From positions 1 to 6,365 of the forward strand of contig CAJPNA010000083.1 of assembly GCA_905371865.1 (NCBI GenBank): a stretch of 6,365 nucleotides of DNA. The letters are read 5' to 3'. The notes beneath the pieces are model-generated. The model was given only the letters and a program-made list of their open reading frames with translations, did not search any database and was not told where the DNA came from. The DNA is from an uncultured Carnobacterium sp. Its GTDB lineage: Bacteria > Bacillota > Bacilli > Lactobacillales > Aerococcaceae. The position numbers and the translations under genes are program-made. Below, piece after piece: positions 5,554 to 6,365 of this stretch; the first letter of the stretch is position 1; each line of letters starts with the position of its first letter.

Positions 5554-5579
5554 GAGCTTGACTTGTCAAGCTCTTTTTT
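5554..5579 (+). terminator. strong intrinsic terminator between ecfT and truA
   Basis: GAGCTTGA (5554-5561) pairs perfectly with TCAAGCTC (5566-5573) around the tetraloop CTTG, followed by six T residues (5574-5579). A-rich sequence on the 5' side (5544-5552) extends pairing with the T-run and could let it act in the reverse direction too. It begins 8 bases after the ecfT stop and ends 16 bases before the truA ATG. Confidence 0.9.
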
Positions 5580-5595
5580 GAAAGAAGGGAAAAGG

Positions 5596-6345
5596 ATGCA
5601 GCGATATAAACTCACGATTCAATATGATGGAACGCCTTATGTTGGATTTCAAGTGCAAGAGAATGGAAATAGCATTCAAGCAGAACTGAATAAAGCGCTC
5701 AAGAAGATGACAAAGGGTCAATACATTCCTGTTAGTGGTTCTGGCCGAACAGACTCTGGTGTGCATGCCAATGGTCAAGTAGTTCATATCGATTATTCCA
5801 AATGCATAGAGGCCAACTCACTTGTTCGTGCGATGAATAGTTTATTACCAACTTCAATCCGGATTGTTTCTGCAGAAGCGGTCTCTGAAGACTTTCACGC
5901 GCGCTATAGTGTGACTGGGAAACGATATATTTATAAAGTAACGACTGCACAGGTGCAGAGTCCGTTTCTTCGTCAGTATGAGCTGCATCACCCATTCAAA
6001 ACGGATGTCGAACGCATCAACAAGGCTTTTGAAGCAGTGATTGGAGAACATGATTTTACAAGTTTTTGTTCGACAAAAAGCGATAAAGACTCCAAAGTTC
6101 GCGTTGTAACAAAAGCAGAAGTGAAGAGAAACGGTGATGAATTAATTTTCACTTTTGAGGGTAAAGGTTTCCTTTACAATATGGTTCGCATTTTAGTTGG
6201 AACGGCGCTTCAAATTGGAGATGGTTTACGAGAAGTCGAAGAGATGAAACAGATTTTAGAAGCCATGGACCGAAATGCAGCAGGTCCAACGGCACCTTCT
6301 CATGGGTTATACTTAGATGAAGTGTTTTATAAGAATTTCGACTAA
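5596..6345 (+). CDS. truA: tRNA pseudouridine(38-40) synthase TruA
   Basis: The gene encodes 249 residues, the usual length. TruA isomerises uridines 38, 39 and 40 in the anticodon stem-loop of many tRNAs to pseudouridine. The N-terminus has YKLTIQYDGTPYVGFQ (4-19). The catalytic motif is GRTDSGVHA (50-58) with nucleophile Asp53. Further matches are DFHARYSVTGKRYIYKV, the GEHDFTSFCS segment and the C-terminal GKGFLYNMVRILVGT and APSHGLYL motifs. I chose ATG 5596, with AAGGGA (5585-5590) just upstream. Two in-frame TTG codons at 5563 and 5578 lie inside the terminator and would add residues absent from the family. Placement next to ecfT is common in Firmicutes. No separate promoter is visible between the terminator and the start. 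Confidence 0.96.
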   Translation: MQRYKLTIQYDGTPYVGFQVQENGNSIQAELNKALKKMTKGQYIPVSGSGRTDSGVHANGQVVHIDYSKCIEANSLVRAMNSLLPTSIRIVSAEAVSEDFHARYSVTGKRYIYKVTTAQVQSPFLRQYELHHPFKTDVERINKAFEAVIGEHDFTSFCSTKSDKDSKVRVVTKAEVKRNGDELIFTFEGKGFLYNMVRILVGTALQIGDGLREVEEMKQILEAMDRNAAGPTAPSHGLYLDEVFYKNFD

Positions 6346-6354
6346 AAATATGAT
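6326..6354 (+). promoter_or_regulatory. candidate promoter for the gene after truA
   Basis: TTTATA (6326-6331), a 17-base spacer and TATGAT (6349-6354) resemble a sigma-A promoter overlapping the truA stop. Transcription would begin at about 6361, at the very end of the window. In Firmicutes truA is commonly followed by rplM-rpsI, preceded by a structured leader; that would fit, but nothing downstream is visible here. Confidence 0.35.
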
Positions 6355-6365
6355 AGGATGAAGAT

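Noticed and set aside
5563..5595. TTG 5563 or 5578 as an earlier truA start
   Set aside because: Both codons lie inside the terminator loop, stem or T-run, and TruA proteins begin close to the RYKLTIQYDG segment.
5566..6051. Three overlapping minus-strand open frames opposite truA
   Set aside because: They are antisense to a complete conserved gene and no family resemblance is seen.

Overview
The window is an ordinary chromosomal housekeeping segment from a low-GC Gram-positive bacterium, most likely a member of the Lactobacillales. The evidence is the AT-rich sequence, strong AAGGAGG-type ribosome binding sites, and gene order. Adenylate kinase (adk) is followed directly by infA with no map gene between them, and rpsD is absent between rpsK and rpoA. 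The alpha-subunit and ribosomal-protein sequences look like those of Enterococcus/Carnobacterium/Granulicatella-type lactic acid bacteria. I cannot name the genus from the sequence alone. All genes lie on the + strand.

Positions 1-2815 are the distal end of the large ribosomal-protein (S10-spc-alpha) cluster. They hold the last 31 codons of adk, then infA (IF-1), rpmJ (L36), rpsM (S13), rpsK (S11), rpoA (RNA polymerase alpha) and rplQ (L17). A good extended -10 promoter lies between adk and infA, so the infA-rplQ block can be transcribed separately from the genes upstream.

Positions 2816-3064 are the only sizeable gap (about 250 bases) and the most interesting non-coding stretch. Immediately after rplQ come three hairpins, the last followed by a U-rich tract. 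Position and lineage fit the L17 downstream element, an RNA motif known from the rplQ 3' UTRs of lactic acid bacteria and Listeria. A second structured stretch follows, directly ahead of ecfA1: a GC-rich hairpin abutting a weaker hairpin with a T7 run. It could be a second terminator or an attenuator.

Positions 3065-5545 encode the shared energizing module of a group II energy-coupling factor (ECF) vitamin/metal transporter: ATPases EcfA1 and EcfA2 and the transmembrane EcfT. The genes overlap (25 bp and 11 bp), two use non-ATG starts, and they are probably translationally coupled. No substrate-binding S component is present, as expected where one module serves many S components encoded elsewhere.

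A strong intrinsic terminator (5554-5579) separates ecfT from truA (tRNA pseudouridine synthase A, 5596-6345). It ends only 16 bases before the truA start, so truA has no room for its own promoter after it. The last 20 bases after truA carry a possible -10 element for whatever follows, probably rplM-rpsI judging by the usual order in Firmicutes.

I found no mobile element, CRISPR array, tRNA, rRNA or accessory gene, and no convincing undescribed system. The points worth a second look are RNA-level: the L17DE-like 3' UTR, the ecfA1 leader, the terminator before truA, and a few small translational curiosities.
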